Shown: one piece after another, positions 34,337 through 43,478 of the stretch
Position numbering within the stretch: the first letter of the stretch is position 1
Layout: the number at the start of each line of letters is the position of its first letter
NCBI GenBank assembly: GCA_019422105.1
Contig: JAHZDZ010000003.1
Location: forward strand, 237,094 to 301,093
DNA from: Bacillota bacterium
Lineage (GTDB): Bacteria > Bacillota > Clostridia > Lachnospirales > Anaerotignaceae
Direction: 5' to 3'
Length of the DNA stretch: 64,000 nt
The notes under the pieces: generated by a model
Told to the model about the DNA's origin: nothing
What the model saw: the letters and a program-made list of their open reading frames with translations, nothing else
The model's database searches: none
Position numbers and translations under genes: made by a program

Positions 34337-35374
34337 CTACAATTTTGTAGGAATTAAAAAATGAATGGTAAAGGTTGTGCCGGCCCCCAGCTCGCTGTCA
34401 ACCGTAATTGTTCCGTCGTGAGCTTCAATAATTGCTTTTGCAAGCGGCAGACCAAGGCCGATTCCCTGTGTATCCTTGGAATAGCGGCTGCGATAAAACC
34501 GTTTGAAAATATGATATAAATCCTCTGGGTGGATTCCGCTTCCGCTGTCTTTCAGGATTAACTGAACGACGGAAGCGGATTGCTTCCATTCAATACGGAC
34601 ATAGTCGCCGCTTTTCGTATGATCAAGAGCGTTTTTTACAATATTGCTGACCGCTTCCATGAGCCAATTTCGGTCGCACAGTAACGTAACTTCATGATTG
34701 CCGGATAGATATAGCCCTTTTCCCTCTTGCTTGATACGGTAAGAAAATTGTTCTTCTATACAGCCCAGGAGTTCCGACAAGTTTTCTAACCTTTTTTCCA
34801 TTACAATTGTTCCGGCGTCAAGCTTTGTAATTTTCAAAAGATTCTGTACAAGATTTTCTATTCGGTCAAGCTCTCGCTCTGAGAGTGCCGTAAATTCCTT
34901 TATGGTTGGGAAAGTCCCGGCCTCCTCCTGTATAATACCGTTATAGATGTTCAGGGCGGCCAGAGGCGTTTTCAGCTGGTGGGAAATATCGGATATGGTA
35001 TCCTTCAAAAACCTTTTTGCCTTTTTCTCGTTTTCGGCGTGAGCGTTTAAAATGGAAACCAGGGAATTTACTTCGTGAAACAGCCTGTACAGCTCGCCCT
35101 CATCATTGCATTCAATAGATGCAGTCCGGTTTCCGGAAATATATGCTGTTATCTGTGCTATGGCATTTTCCATCGTCTTATTTTGTTCCAGAAAGTACCT
35201 ATAACAAACAGCCAGTATGGATATGCCCATCAACAGGGAGCACACAAAGATACAGGCGGCGGCATTTTCAAGTCTTAAGGCTAGAAAAGCGGCTGAAAGA
35301 AGGGTAAAGACCAATAAGATTAACTGGAGTGAGATGAAAAGTGTTTTTATTTTTCTGTTTGTTAGTATTTTCAT
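34337..35374 (-). CDS. Membrane sensor histidine kinase
   Basis: 345 aa. Two N-terminal helices (about residues 12-32 and 38-58) with almost no extracellular loop place it among intramembrane-sensing kinases. A HAMP-like linker follows, then HisKA with ISDISHQLKTPLAAL (phospho-His near residue 130) and HATPase boxes IVKNALDHT, LKDSGSGI and GIGLGLPLAKAI. The start ATG overlaps the stop of the response-regulator gene (GGAGG lies 6 nt upstream). The missing sensor domain suggests the ABC transporter itself may act as the sensor, as in Bce systems (inference). Confidence 0.9.
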   Translation of the reverse strand: MKILTNRKIKTLFISLQLILLVFTLLSAAFLALRLENAAACIFVCSLLMGISILAVCYRYFLEQNKTMENAIAQITAYISGNRTASIECNDEGELYRLFHEVNSLVSILNAHAENEKKAKRFLKDTISDISHQLKTPLAALNIYNGIIQEEAGTFPTIKEFTALSERELDRIENLVQNLLKITKLDAGTIVMEKRLENLSELLGCIEEQFSYRIKQEGKGLYLSGNHEVTLLCDRNWLMEAVSNIVKNALDHTKSGDYVRIEWKQSASVVQLILKDSGSGIHPEDLYHIFKRFYRSRYSKDTQGIGLGLPLAKAIIEAHDGTITVDSELGAGTTFTIHFLIPTKL

Positions 35375-36069
35375 CATACGCCTCCATCCATACTGCTCCA
35401 TTTATATCCCATACGCCGTACTGTTACGATTTTTTGCGGTTTACCCGGATTATCTTCAATTTTTGTGCGCAGTCTGCGGATATAAACAGTAAGGGTACTG
35501 CCGTCTATATAGTTTTCATTGCAATCCCACAGCTTGCTTAATATCTTCTCCGGCGAAAGAATAATGCCGGGATTTTCCATAAACAGACGAAGCAGCTTAT
35601 ATTCGCCTACGGTCAAGGAAAGAGGCTCTCCATTTTTACAGACTTCGCCCTTCAAAAGATGGAGTTTTATACCATTAGAGCTTAATTCGGCGTCCGGCTG
35701 ACTGAAATCGCCGCTTCTGCGGAGCAGAGCATTGATTCTCGAGAGAAAAACCGCCAGCTTGAACGGCTTTGTCATATAATCGTCGCCGCCTATATCAAGC
35801 CCCATAATGATGTCTGTTTCCTCATCAGCCGCCGTAAGAAACATAACAGGTACTTTTGAAATTTGGCGTATCTTCCTGCAAAAATCAAAGCCGGAACCAT
35901 CGGGAAGCGATACGTCCAAAATAACGAGATCATATTTTTTATTCGGCCATAATTTATCGGCTTCCAGTGTGGTACGGGCAACATCTATATCGTACCCCTG
36001 TTTCTTTACAGCAAAGGAAAGTCCGCTGATTAAACTCAAATCATCCTCCAGTAAAAAAAGTCGTTTCAT
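35374..36069 (-). CDS. OmpR-family response regulator
   Basis: 231 aa. The receiver domain has the acidic pair DDLS, phospho-acceptor Asp in LVILDVSLPDGSG, the Thr in FLTAADEE and Lys in MTKPF. The C-terminal winged helix ends with GSTLTVYIRRLRTKIEDNPG, typical of OmpR/PhoB DNA-binding domains. It is the first gene of the minus-strand run and overlaps the kinase gene. Target genes probably include the ABC transporter next door. Confidence 0.93.
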   Translation of the reverse strand: MKRLFLLEDDLSLISGLSFAVKKQGYDIDVARTTLEADKLWPNKKYDLVILDVSLPDGSGFDFCRKIRQISKVPVMFLTAADEETDIIMGLDIGGDDYMTKPFKLAVFLSRINALLRRSGDFSQPDAELSSNGIKLHLLKGEVCKNGEPLSLTVGEYKLLRLFMENPGIILSPEKILSKLWDCNENYIDGSTLTVYIRRLRTKIEDNPGKPQKIVTVRRMGYKWSSMDGGV

Positions 36070-36223
36070 TTGTTGTCCCTTTCCTTCCCTTTTTTGTTTT
36101 TCTAATCAAGTATTAAAACGCCCGGTATGCGGTATTTTCCAAAAGCCCTATGATTTCCGCTGCCTGTGGTGCAGGCGGCCTGTTCCGTCATTCTGTCTGT
36201 TCTCCATGAGCTGTATTGGTATA

Positions 36224-36252
36224 ATTATAGCTTCATAACCGAATAGAATCAA
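36224..36252 (-). promoter_or_regulatory. Promoter of the two-component operon
   Basis: On the minus strand TTGATT (36252-36247), 17-nt spacer, TATAAT (36229-36224), about 155 nt before the response-regulator start. Confidence 0.7.
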
Positions 36253-36463
36253 CGTGCACAGGAGTACAAACTAAATAAGGCGTAGATTTTGCTGTCAGCA
36301 GCGCTATGGCAGCAGGCACAAAAGGACAGCTGATTTTTGAACAGTATCTATGTGTGAGGGCATCTTTTATTTGTTATAGAGAAAACCAATTTATTGTGAT
36401 GGGAAGGCTGAATTGGAAATCAATGGAAAGGTCGAAAAAAGTTGTAAGAATGCTGTCGAATAG

Positions 36464-36493
36464 TTGAAGTGACGCCAGAAAACATGCTATAAT
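36464..36493 (+). promoter_or_regulatory. Promoter of the SLH-repeat protein gene
   Basis: TTGAAG (36464-36469), 18-nt spacer, TATAAT (36488-36493). It implies a leader of about 175 nt. That leader contains a small hairpin ACATCTGA/TCAGGTGT near 36606-36622 and nothing else I recognise. Confidence 0.7.
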
Positions 36494-36675
36494 CAAAATG
36501 GTATTATGATAAGGTACCAAGAAATAGGGCTTATCTTTCATTTCAGGGCGATATACAAAGAATCAATACGGGCAATTAAAAATAGTTGGGGGGACTGTTT
36601 GTGATTTACATCTGATTCAGGTGTGAAAACAGTAATCGATGTTGTATTAAAAAACAATCAAGGTGGGGAGATTCT

Positions 36676-39600
36676 ATGTTTAAACGAAAAAGAGGCATTG
36701 CTTTTGTATTGATGCTGCCCTTTATGCTGTCCTCAGGAACAGCAGAAGCATTTGGAGAGGACAAATACCCTGAAAATATAGTATGTACGCATGTACATGA
36801 CAAAAGCTGCGGGTACATGGAGGGTACGGATGAAATACCCTGCAATATGGGCTGTGCGGAAACTGATGAAAACGGCGTTTTGATTCATGATGCGGACTGC
36901 GCTTACAAAGAGGAGACCCAGGCCGTAGACTGCACACACCAGCATGACAGTGACTGTCTGCCGCAGCCGGCAGACGGCGGGCAGGAAGAGGATGATAATA
37001 AATTTAAGGCGTGTGCTTTAACCGATGGCTGCACTCTGGAGGATGGGCACTTTGGGGAATGCAGTACAAAAAAGAAGGATGAAACGGTTGAGAAATGTCT
37101 GTGCAGTCCCGAGGCAGGAGAGGACGAATTACATACCAATGAAGAATGTCCCTATTATGAGGGAGAAGCCTTAAAGGAACTGGAGCAGAAAAATACGCTG
37201 ATTATGCCGGTGTCAGAGGGAGGCATAAATTTAACAGTTACCTCTTCCCCCGCGTCAGGAAGTGTTGTTGAATTTGCTTCTATCCAAAAGGCGCTGGACA
37301 GCCTTGGGGATGTCGGCGGTGATGTGACAATTACAGTGGAAAAAGCCGGCAGTGAAAAAGTAACAGTGCCATCGGACAAAGGAATAACATCTCTGACCAT
37401 AACGTCTGCGCTGACAGATAAGGTATTTGATACTATCTACGCCAACGGTGTTCCCTTTTCATTGAATGCCGCAGCATCGACTGTTTACGGCGGGGGCAAT
37501 ATGACAGATGTGGAAAGCGGAGGAACAAGCGTTACCATAGAAAAAGATGCAGTAGTCAGCATTGTCTACGGCGGGGGCTACAATGGAAACGTGTCAGGAG
37601 ATGTTTCCATTGAATTTCATGGGAAAACAAGCGGAACGGGAGGTATTTACGGGGGAGGCTATGCCTTTGCCTATGGTGCTTATCCAAATGTAACAGCAAA
37701 CGTCAGGGGCAATATCGACATTAATGTTTCTAAAGAAACCTCTGTAGGTTTTGTCTCGGGAGGTGGAAATGCCTATCTGGAAACTGCGGCAAACGGCGGT
37801 TTTGCAGAGGCAAATGTGACAGGGAAAGTTTCGGTATTCGTAGACAGTGAGAATATAACCAGCAGCAACCCCTTTACAGGCGGCGGAAAGATTACCGCAT
37901 TTCCTGCCGGCGGCAGAGTTACAGCAAATATAAAGGGTGATGTAGAAATCAACATAGGCGAAAACGCGAAAACTGACGGTTCCTCCTGGTATCTGTATGG
38001 AGGCGGCTATGCCAAGTTAAATTTTGCAGGAGATGATGTGGAGGGCGAGGCAAATGTTGAGGGCAATATTACCATAAATGCGCTGAAAAATGCCTACGCG
38101 GGCGGCTACAGCCAGGAATCCACCTTTATGAGGTTTTACGGAGGAGGAGGCTGTGAAGGAAATAACAGCCCGGCGGGAACAGCTAACGTGACGGGAAACA
38201 TTTATATAAACACAGTTCGCCGATGTATAGAGAGTAACGGTGGTCTTTTCGGAGGCGGCTATGCCAAATTCGGAACGGCGAACGTCTATGGCAATACGAC
38301 CGTTGAGGTTTCGCCTGCGCCGGGTCAGATAAACGATTATGAAAGCGCCAAGGGCGTTATCGGCGGCGGAGAGGCAGCCTTTAACGGAACGGCCACAGTC
38401 AGCGGCAACACAAAGATTATTATTCACAGCGGCACGAAATTTGAAAGCGACGCCGAGGCCAGTATCACAGGCGGCGGCTGGGCCAGTGTTGGTAACGGCA
38501 ACGCAAACGTGGGGGGGAATGTTACCATTGAGATAGACGGGGGCGTCAGGCTTCTCAATAAGTTTATCGGCGGGGGCTATGTAAAAGGCTCTAACAGCAC
38601 GGCGAACGTAGGCGGCACCATCACAACAAAGCTTGGGGACGGTTTCAATATTTTCGGTTATACGTCGTTTTACGGCGGCGGACTGGTCAACAAAAACGGA
38701 ACAGGAATGAGCAGCGCCACAGCAGGTGCCGTATCCACCACAATGGGCAATAACTGTACCCTGTGGGGCACATATGCCGGAGGCGGAGCAGTATTGGCAG
38801 AGGGCGGAGACGCCTCCGTGTCAGGCAGCGTTACCACTGTAATCGGTGATAATTTTAATAACAACAGCGGGGGCATCTACGGCGGCGGCTGGGTATCAGC
38901 AAAGGATGGCAAGGCCACAAGCGGCAGTGTATCCACAACTCTTGGCAATAAGTGTACGTTGAAAACGAAGCCGTTTACAGGCGGCGGTGTTGTGGAGGCA
39001 GAAGGCGGAGACGCGTCTGTAGCGGGAAGTATCAAGACTGTGATAGGCGATGGCTATACAAATACAACCCACTGGTTTTACAGCGGCGGTATGATATGGA
39101 ACGCCAACGGAGTTGCAAAGGCCGGCAGCATCTCTACAACGATAGGGAAAAATTGCAATCTGACCGGACAGCAGTTTATTGGAGGCGGCGCTGTGGAGGC
39201 AAATGATAGTGATGCCTCTGTGACAGGCAGTATAACAACCCAAATAGGGGAAGGCTTTCAATGTGGTTATTTTACAGCGGCCGGCAGGGCTGTAACGGGA
39301 AGCAATTCCAAGGCAACAGTGGGAAGCGTGAGCGCTCCGGCCAGTGTTTCTACTGAGTTTGCCGGTTCCGGCAGCGGCACCGCTTCCTTTTCAGGATTTT
39401 TGATTGGCGGAGGACGGACGTATATTGACGGATCGGATGCAACCGTTTTCGGAGATACCAGTCTGACCTTTGACGGTGTGGTGACGGATAAAAACGCATA
39501 TGCGGGAGGATATGCCGGAGCGGCGGCAGATGCGTCGGTAACAGGCACAGCGGCTATGACAGTGAAAAATATAACCTCTGCATTCAGTTCTGCCGTTTTT

Positions 39601-42315
39601 GGCGGCGGATACTCCGGCAGTGACAAAGGGATAGCGGATGTTGAAAATACTTCTTTAGTTTTTGAGAATATAACAAATATGGCCGGATGGATTTATGGCG
39701 GCGGCTATGCAGCGGATAATGCCCAGGCCAGCGCCAGAGTAAAGGAAGGCGTTTCGGTAAAGGTGTCAGACAGCAATCTTTATTTCCTGCTTTTGGGAGG
39801 AGCAACGGCAGGAAGCGGACATGTGGAGATTGCAGAAAAAGCGGTTCTTTCATCGGACAGATCGTCCATTGCATTTTTGTCGGCAGGGGGAAATTATGAT
39901 ACAAAAACAGACTACCGGCATGTCAATGAGGCGGAGATAAATCTTTTCGACACGACAGTGGCCAACCAGATTTATGCCGCGGGGTACAAAAATGCAAATA
40001 TAGGGGAGGTTACTGTCAATACAAAAGGGACAGTAAAGACAGGAAGCATTACAGTGGGGACTAATTCATCCCTTGCAGATAAGTTCACAGTGAATGTCGG
40101 CGACGGCACAACTGCTTCTGAGACTAAAATAGGATACATATATACAGGCAAGAGGAGTTTGGGCCATATTTATAACAATGCGACCCTTATCCATGAAGCC
40201 AATGGCAATAGGTTGTTTTGGGATTTGACGGATTTGCAGGTGGACGAGGGAGGAAGGCTTGCGCTGGCCTCCTTTGACGAGTCTATTGCGGGAAATTATA
40301 CAGGCGGCGGTACCATTGCCATGAATGCAGACAAGACTTTTACCGTTGGAGGAGAAGTATCAGGTGCAACGGATGTTGAGTTGAGTGGTGAGCCTGTTAT
40401 CGGGAAAGTATATATACAGGCAGCGAAAGGAAGCACCGGAGACTTTACGCTGAAATCGGACACGCTTTCCTTTACAAAGGCTGTGCTGGATGCATATGCA
40501 CAGTGGAGTATATCGGATAAGCCGCAGGGCGTAACCGTAACGGTCGTAAATGATGGCGGTCACGGAACGGTAGAACCTTCCCATGAGGCGGCGATTGCGC
40601 CGGGGGGAAGTCAGGTTTTCACTTTTACGCCTGATTATGGTTATAAGCTGGCGGCTTTGGAGATAAGAAAGGGAACAGAAACGATTAATGTGATTGAGGA
40701 AGTGGCGGGCGATACCTTTACAATGACATATCCCTCTGAGGCGTGTGAGCTTGTTGTGGCATTTATGCCCATGGAAAAAAATGACATGGAGAATATTGTT
40801 GAGAAACTGCCGGAGAAGCCTTTGCCAGGGGAAAGCCTGCCAGAGAGGGAGCAGGAGACAATACTGGATGCAAAGCTTCACTATGAGAATTTACCGGAGG
40901 AGACAAAGAATACACTACCCGATAAGGTTTTGTCTGATTTGAATGAGGCTTTGGTACAGCTACCAAATGTTGCAGTGGAGGTAAAGGTGGAAGTGATTGG
41001 GGGCAATGACAAGGCTTGTGATGTTCCTGACGCGCATATGCTGCTTCAGTCGATGACCTCAGAGGAGGCGGAAGGTTTGAAGCCGGGAGGCGATATTACC
41101 GAATTTAAGCTTTCTATGATAGTTTCAGAGGCCGGCAGTTTATCCAGTGAACAGGAGGAAGCGCTGAAAAATGAGTTGAACGGCGCTGAGGAGGGAAAAA
41201 AATTTGATGTTTTGGTCAGAAAAAATATAACGGATGGCAAAGGAGAACGGACTGAGACACTGCCCAGGCTAAACTATCCGGTATCGCTGGTGTTTGACGT
41301 AGCTGACCAACAGCCGCCAACGGGCTATCAACGTGAGTGGTGGGCTGTCAATCTTCATGGTGACGCAGATAAGCCGCAGGTCTATATTTTGAAGGATGAA
41401 GACAACGACAATAAAACTGTCACTGTATCAAGCAGTCTGTTTTCTGTTTATACTTTGATTTACAGGGATACGGAAAAGGGCAGCAGTGCCGGAAGCGCAA
41501 GCGGGGGTTCATCAACGTCCTATACGGTAACGGCAAAAGCAGGCGAGGGCGGCAAAATCAGCCCAGATGGAAAGGTGCGGGTAACCGGCGGCAGCAACAA
41601 GACCTTTATCTTTACGCCTTTAGAGGGCTATGAGGTGGCGGAGGTATTTGCAGATGGGGAAAGTGTGGGAAAGACGGACACTTATACCTTCAGCAAGGTG
41701 AAAGAGAACCATACAATTGAAGTGTTGTTTCGGGAAACGGAACAAAGCGAAGAAACACAGTGGAATGCTTTTGATGATGTAGGAGTCTCGGACTGGTTTT
41801 ATGACAGCGTGAGGTTTGTATTTGAAAAGGGCCTTATGAGCGGCATTTCCACCCGTATGTTTTCGCCGCAGATGAATACCGACCGCGGTATGATAGTGAC
41901 AATTCTGTGGCGTCTGGAGGGCAGTCCCCGGGCGAGCGGAAATTCGCATTTTGCAGACGTCAGCGAGAATGCTTATTATGGGCAGGCTGTGAAATGGGCG
42001 GTTGAGAACGGAATTGTGATGGGCTATGGAGATGGCTTTTTCGGGCCGGATGACTCTGTTACAAGAGAACAGCTGGCATCTATACTGTATCGTTATGCGG
42101 CATATAGAAAATATGATATGTCGGCCGCAGGCAGTCTGTCAGATTTCAAAGATGCTGCACTTGTATCGGGATGGGCAAGAAAGCAGATGCAGTGGGCCGT
42201 GACAAAAGGACTCATAAGCGGACGAGACAATGGCACACTTGACGCAGGAGGCTTGGCGACACGTGCTGAAGCTGCTGCAATACTCATGCGGTTTTATGAG
42301 AGTGTGAAGGAATAA
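36676..42315 (+). CDS. Giant S-layer-homology surface protein with GGG-turn repeats
   Basis: 1879 aa, secreted and bound to the cell wall. Residues 1-26 form a signal peptide (MFKRKRGIAFVLMLPFMLSS). Residues ~35-160 are Cys/His-rich with CTHVHDKSCGY and CTHQHDSDC motifs. Residues ~265-1080 hold about two dozen ~35-45-residue units, most with a Y/I/T-GGG-Y/W/A turn followed by short beta-strand-like V-x-G-x-I/V stretches, suggesting a beta-solenoid. Two bacterial-repeat (Flg_new_2-like) modules lie near 1284-1363 and 1615-1690. Three SLH domains (about 1695-1875, with the TRE-type TREQLAS in the second) anchor it to wall polysaccharide. The function could be adhesion or a structural layer. Start 36676 follows AGGTGGGGAG. 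Confidence 0.88.
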   Translation: MFKRKRGIAFVLMLPFMLSSGTAEAFGEDKYPENIVCTHVHDKSCGYMEGTDEIPCNMGCAETDENGVLIHDADCAYKEETQAVDCTHQHDSDCLPQPADGGQEEDDNKFKACALTDGCTLEDGHFGECSTKKKDETVEKCLCSPEAGEDELHTNEECPYYEGEALKELEQKNTLIMPVSEGGINLTVTSSPASGSVVEFASIQKALDSLGDVGGDVTITVEKAGSEKVTVPSDKGITSLTITSALTDKVFDTIYANGVPFSLNAAASTVYGGGNMTDVESGGTSVTIEKDAVVSIVYGGGYNGNVSGDVSIEFHGKTSGTGGIYGGGYAFAYGAYPNVTANVRGNIDINVSKETSVGFVSGGGNAYLETAANGGFAEANVTGKVSVFVDSENITSSNPFTGGGKITAFPAGGRVTANIKGDVEINIGENAKTDGSSWYLYGGGYAKLNFAGDDVEGEANVEGNITINALKNAYAGGYSQESTFMRFYGGGGCEGNNSPAGTANVTGNIYINTVRRCIESNGGLFGGGYAKFGTANVYGNTTVEVSPAPGQINDYESAKGVIGGGEAAFNGTATVSGNTKIIIHSGTKFESDAEASITGGGWASVGNGNANVGGNVTIEIDGGVRLLNKFIGGGYVKGSNSTANVGGTITTKLGDGFNIFGYTSFYGGGLVNKNGTGMSSATAGAVSTTMGNNCTLWGTYAGGGAVLAEGGDASVSGSVTTVIGDNFNNNSGGIYGGGWVSAKDGKATSGSVSTTLGNKCTLKTKPFTGGGVVEAEGGDASVAGSIKTVIGDGYTNTTHWFYSGGMIWNANGVAKAGSISTTIGKNCNLTGQQFIGGGAVEANDSDASVTGSITTQIGEGFQCGYFTAAGRAVTGSNSKATVGSVSAPASVSTEFAGSGSGTASFSGFLIGGGRTYIDGSDATVFGDTSLTFDGVVTDKNAYAGGYAGAAADASVTGTAAMTVKNITSAFSSAVFGGGYSGSDKGIADVENTSLVFENITNMAGWIYGGGYAADNAQASARVKEGVSVKVSDSNLYFLLLGGATAGSGHVEIAEKAVLSSDRSSIAFLSAGGNYDTKTDYRHVNEAEINLFDTTVANQIYAAGYKNANIGEVTVNTKGTVKTGSITVGTNSSLADKFTVNVGDGTTASETKIGYIYTGKRSLGHIYNNATLIHEANGNRLFWDLTDLQVDEGGRLALASFDESIAGNYTGGGTIAMNADKTFTVGGEVSGATDVELSGEPVIGKVYIQAAKGSTGDFTLKSDTLSFTKAVLDAYAQWSISDKPQGVTVTVVNDGGHGTVEPSHEAAIAPGGSQVFTFTPDYGYKLAALEIRKGTETINVIEEVAGDTFTMTYPSEACELVVAFMPMEKNDMENIVEKLPEKPLPGESLPEREQETILDAKLHYENLPEETKNTLPDKVLSDLNEALVQLPNVAVEVKVEVIGGNDKACDVPDAHMLLQSMTSEEAEGLKPGGDITEFKLSMIVSEAGSLSSEQEEALKNELNGAEEGKKFDVLVRKNITDGKGERTETLPRLNYPVSLVFDVADQQPPTGYQREWWAVNLHGDADKPQVYILKDEDNDNKTVTVSSSLFSVYTLIYRDTEKGSSAGSASGGSSTSYTVTAKAGEGGKISPDGKVRVTGGSNKTFIFTPLEGYEVAEVFADGESVGKTDTYTFSKVKENHTIEVLFRETEQSEETQWNAFDDVGVSDWFYDSVRFVFEKGLMSGISTRMFSPQMNTDRGMIVTILWRLEGSPRASGNSHFADVSENAYYGQAVKWAVENGIVMGYGDGFFGPDDSVTREQLASILYRYAAYRKYDMSAAGSLSDFKDAALVSGWARKQMQWAVTKGLISGRDNGTLDAGGLATRAEAAAILMRFYESVKE

Positions 42316-42346
42316 AAAATGGTTTTGACATGGAATGTATAATAAA

Positions 42347-42384
42347 CAGTGAGCGGCGGTTATGTTATGCCGCTAACTGCTTTT
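42347..42384 (+). terminator. Probable terminator after the SLH gene
   Basis: CAGT-g-AGCGGC (42347-42357) pairs with GCCGCT-a-ACTG (42369-42379) across one internal mismatch and an 11-nt loop, followed by CTTTT. The rest of the gap to 42640 holds nothing recognisable. Confidence 0.5.
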
Positions 42385-42640
42385 ATGCCTTGCAGAAAAA
42401 TATCATGAATGAGGCAGGGGATTTTTGTTCTGGTATAAATACAGAGCCTATGGTATACTATAAAAAACAGCCGCAGAATGACTGTTTTGGCGGATTGAAG
42501 AAGGTCGAGGACAGTCTGTTTTTGCACAGCAGGTATTTATTGTGCCGGTAAAAAAATAAAGCGCAGGACGGCTGTTTATATTTTTAAGAGTAAGCTGTAA
42601 ATAGACATTATAGGACAATAGAACAAAGGAGCTGATTGAA

Positions 42641-42919
42641 ATGTGCAAGGTATGTGATACAATGGAAAAGCTGATGGAGAAATTTAAAAGCTTCAGCATT
42701 TTTGATATTGCTGTGTTTAAGTTCTGCCTTATATCTTTTGGTATTATATTGGGCATGACCGGACATAAATCGTGGAAAAAAGCGGCTCCGCTTGTCTGGT
42801 GTACCTTTATTGGCGGTTATCTCTACATGGTTTACAGGTGCTTTTTTGTTCATGACAAAAAATACGAAGACCTGTGCGGGGATTATGACGAAGAGGATTA
42901 TATAGGATATGAGGATTAA
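42641..42919 (+). CDS. Small membrane protein, unknown function
   Basis: 92 aa with two hydrophobic helices (about residues 22-40 and 50-66) and an acidic tail (CGDYDEEDYIGYED). The general layout, an N-terminal amphipathic stretch then FKFCLISFGIILGM, resembles small Lachnospiraceae proteins often labelled as phosphate-permease-like, a label with no functional basis I know of. The ATG at 42641 has AAAGGAG 9 nt upstream. It is monocistronic. The 559-nt gap downstream (42920-43478) is AT-rich and I see nothing in it. Confidence 0.6.
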   Translation: MCKVCDTMEKLMEKFKSFSIFDIAVFKFCLISFGIILGMTGHKSWKKAAPLVWCTFIGGYLYMVYRCFFVHDKKYEDLCGDYDEEDYIGYED

Positions 42920-43478
42920 TATGATATAAGCTGAATAATCTATTGGAGTGTGCCGCGATGCAGGTTGGCATTTCCGCAATCTTACAGCGGTTATAAATGC
43001 AGAATCTTTTGTAATTAAAACGGCTTTTATGCAGATACTGCAATATGATATAAATAGAAAAGAAAGTCTGTAGCAGGGCGGCTGGACTGAAGAAATCAAA
43101 ATTCAAACGATGAGTGAATTTCTTTAGGCACCGACTATTATCAGGCTTTCTTTTTTTACATACGAATTCTATTTTCTTTTCTTTTCTGAAGGAGACTGTA
43201 GGCATTTTATTGTAGTAAAGAAAAAAATTATGGGTTCTCTGCTGTCCTGCGGAATGGGAGGGTACTTGACTTATTCAACAAAAAAAGTTCTTATTTTGTT
43301 TGAAAATGATAGAAAACTTTATTTTTATACAAAATTTTGAACTTTATTTATACTTTTTTACTAAAATCATTTTATTTTTTTCGTAAAAGAAGGATATGTG
43401 TGACAAGCGGAGAATAATAATAAATGACATCAATTATTACATAATTCATTTGTCAATATACTATAGGGAGGTACATTT

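Noticed and set aside
34336..34351. Perfect inverted repeat CCTACAA/TTGTAGG at the end of the kinase gene
   Set aside because: For minus-strand transcription no T-run follows it, so it is not a terminator; it may only be coding sequence.
37480..39900. GGAGGCGG-type repeats in the SLH gene considered as CRISPR or DNA satellite
   Set aside because: The regularity is at protein level (GGG turns); DNA copies vary in length and sequence and lie in an open reading frame.
42324..42343. TTGACA and TATAAT close together after the SLH gene
   Set aside because: The two boxes are only 7 nt apart, which cannot form a promoter.
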